Below, piece after piece: positions 63,501 to 64,000 of a stretch of 64,000 nucleotides of DNA; within the stretch, counting starts at the first letter, position 1, and each line of letters begins with the position of its first letter. The notes under the pieces are model-generated. The model made no database searches and had not been told where the DNA came from. It was given only the letters and a program-made list of their open reading frames with translations. Source of the stretch: Aptenodytes patagonicus (taxonomy: Eukaryota; Chordata; Aves; Sphenisciformes; Spheniscidae); contig NC_134949.1 in NCBI RefSeq assembly GCF_965638725.1, positions 13,080,951 to 13,144,950 of the forward strand, given 5' to 3'. The translations under genes were made by a program, and so were the position numbers.

Positions 63501-64000
63501 AACGAGATCATTCGGGATTTAATTTAAAATTGGGGTTTTTTCGTAACATGTGGTCTTCTCCATTTTTCCCCCCACAACAAATGACAGAAATTCAGTTTTG
63601 TTCGCAGATCTCTGGTAAATTACTAGGCACCCTTATTTCCCTAATAGGTAAGAAAACCTAAGGCCTCTGGCAGCTTCTAGCTGACGCCATCGCTAATTCC
63701 ACACCCCCTTTTTTGACAGGATTGACGGCAGACTAAGCCGCCACTGCCTTCTCCACAAACTTACACAACGCCAGCGGTCTCCTACCAGGGTAGCAGGCAG
63801 TCCACAAGCCCAGCTATCCCCGGCTCTGTAGAGGGCAAGGTGGAGGGGGCAGACAGGTAAGGCCCCCGTGAAGCGGCGCTGCCCCGGGGCCACTGTGTTG
63901 AGGCGGGGCGGGGGCAGGCAGCCATTCTAACGGCTCGACCCGAGCATCACAACCATTTCCTGCTCCCTCACGGCAGCTACAGCAGCTCCGGGCACCTTCA
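51581..64000 (-). other. RSBN1L: RSBN1L intron 1, partial (and possibly first-exon flank)
   Basis: At least 12.1 kb of AT-rich sequence upstream of exon 2 with no recognisable mobile element and no supported exon. The N-terminal 190 or so residues expected from the family are not encoded anywhere in it. It contains a 15-bp perfect tandem duplication (ACTGTAACAATGACT twice) at 52,862-52,891 and purine-rich tracts near 58,128-58,155 and 59,600-59,650. The open frames are short and overlap on both strands. Confidence 0.7.
63690..64000. promoter_or_regulatory. Edge of a CpG-rich region, probably flanking RSBN1L exon 1
   Basis: GC and CpG content rise sharply in the last 300 bases (for example AAGCGGCGCTGCCCCGGGGC and AGGCGGGGCGGGGGCAGG). 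No minus-strand frame here resembles an RSBN1L N-terminus, so the first exon and start site are probably just outside the window. The assignment is positional inference. Confidence 0.5.

Overview
This is nuclear DNA from a vertebrate, almost certainly a bird. Its genes are split by long AT-rich introns with GT..AG borders. Its interspersed repeats are chicken-repeat-1 (CR1) LINE fragments ending in degenerate ATTCTATG octamers, plus one solo LTR of a type I recognise from avian ERVL elements. No prokaryotic operons, CRISPR arrays, tRNAs or rRNAs were seen.

Layout. Bases 1 to about 1,480 are a CpG island. It is the likely promoter of TMEM60 (rightward) and, from known vertebrate synteny (PHTF2-TMEM60-RSBN1L), probably of PHTF2 (leftward, outside the window). 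The complete TMEM60 coding sequence is at 5,000-5,404 (+), in one exon, with its poly(A) signal at 5,601. A convergent intergenic stretch of about 9.1 kb without a recognisable gene follows. From about 14,740 to the right edge the window is RSBN1L on the minus strand. Seven coding exons can be placed to the base (51,580-51,467; 36,909-36,266; 23,905-23,768; 23,570-23,428; 20,116-19,949; 16,072-15,964; 15,856-15,200), all with intact splice sites and compatible phases. They encode about 656 residues up to the stop. The N-terminal exon is not visible and presumably lies beyond base 64,000; CpG-rich DNA begins near 63,690.

The introns hold the accessory content: a 1.9-kb CR1 at 21,021-22,930 (-), a CR1 reverse-transcriptase fragment at 25,585-26,723 (+), an ERVL-like solo LTR at 27,247-27,789 (-), a short CR1 tail near 39,755, and a nested pile of four CR1 pieces at 48,855-50,945.

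The most interesting observation is a 606-bp block shared in inverted orientation by two otherwise diverged CR1 copies (21,424-22,029 and 48,891-49,496). By hand alignment they differ at only 5 of 606 positions with no indels, and they share the same inactivating changes. Identity stops abruptly while both copies continue as diverged CR1. This is the pattern expected of recent gene conversion. The two copies lie in introns 5 and 2 of the same gene, so the pre-mRNA can form a long hairpin enclosing exons 3-5. I found no wholly new gene system; the window is mainly two conserved genes and repeat history.
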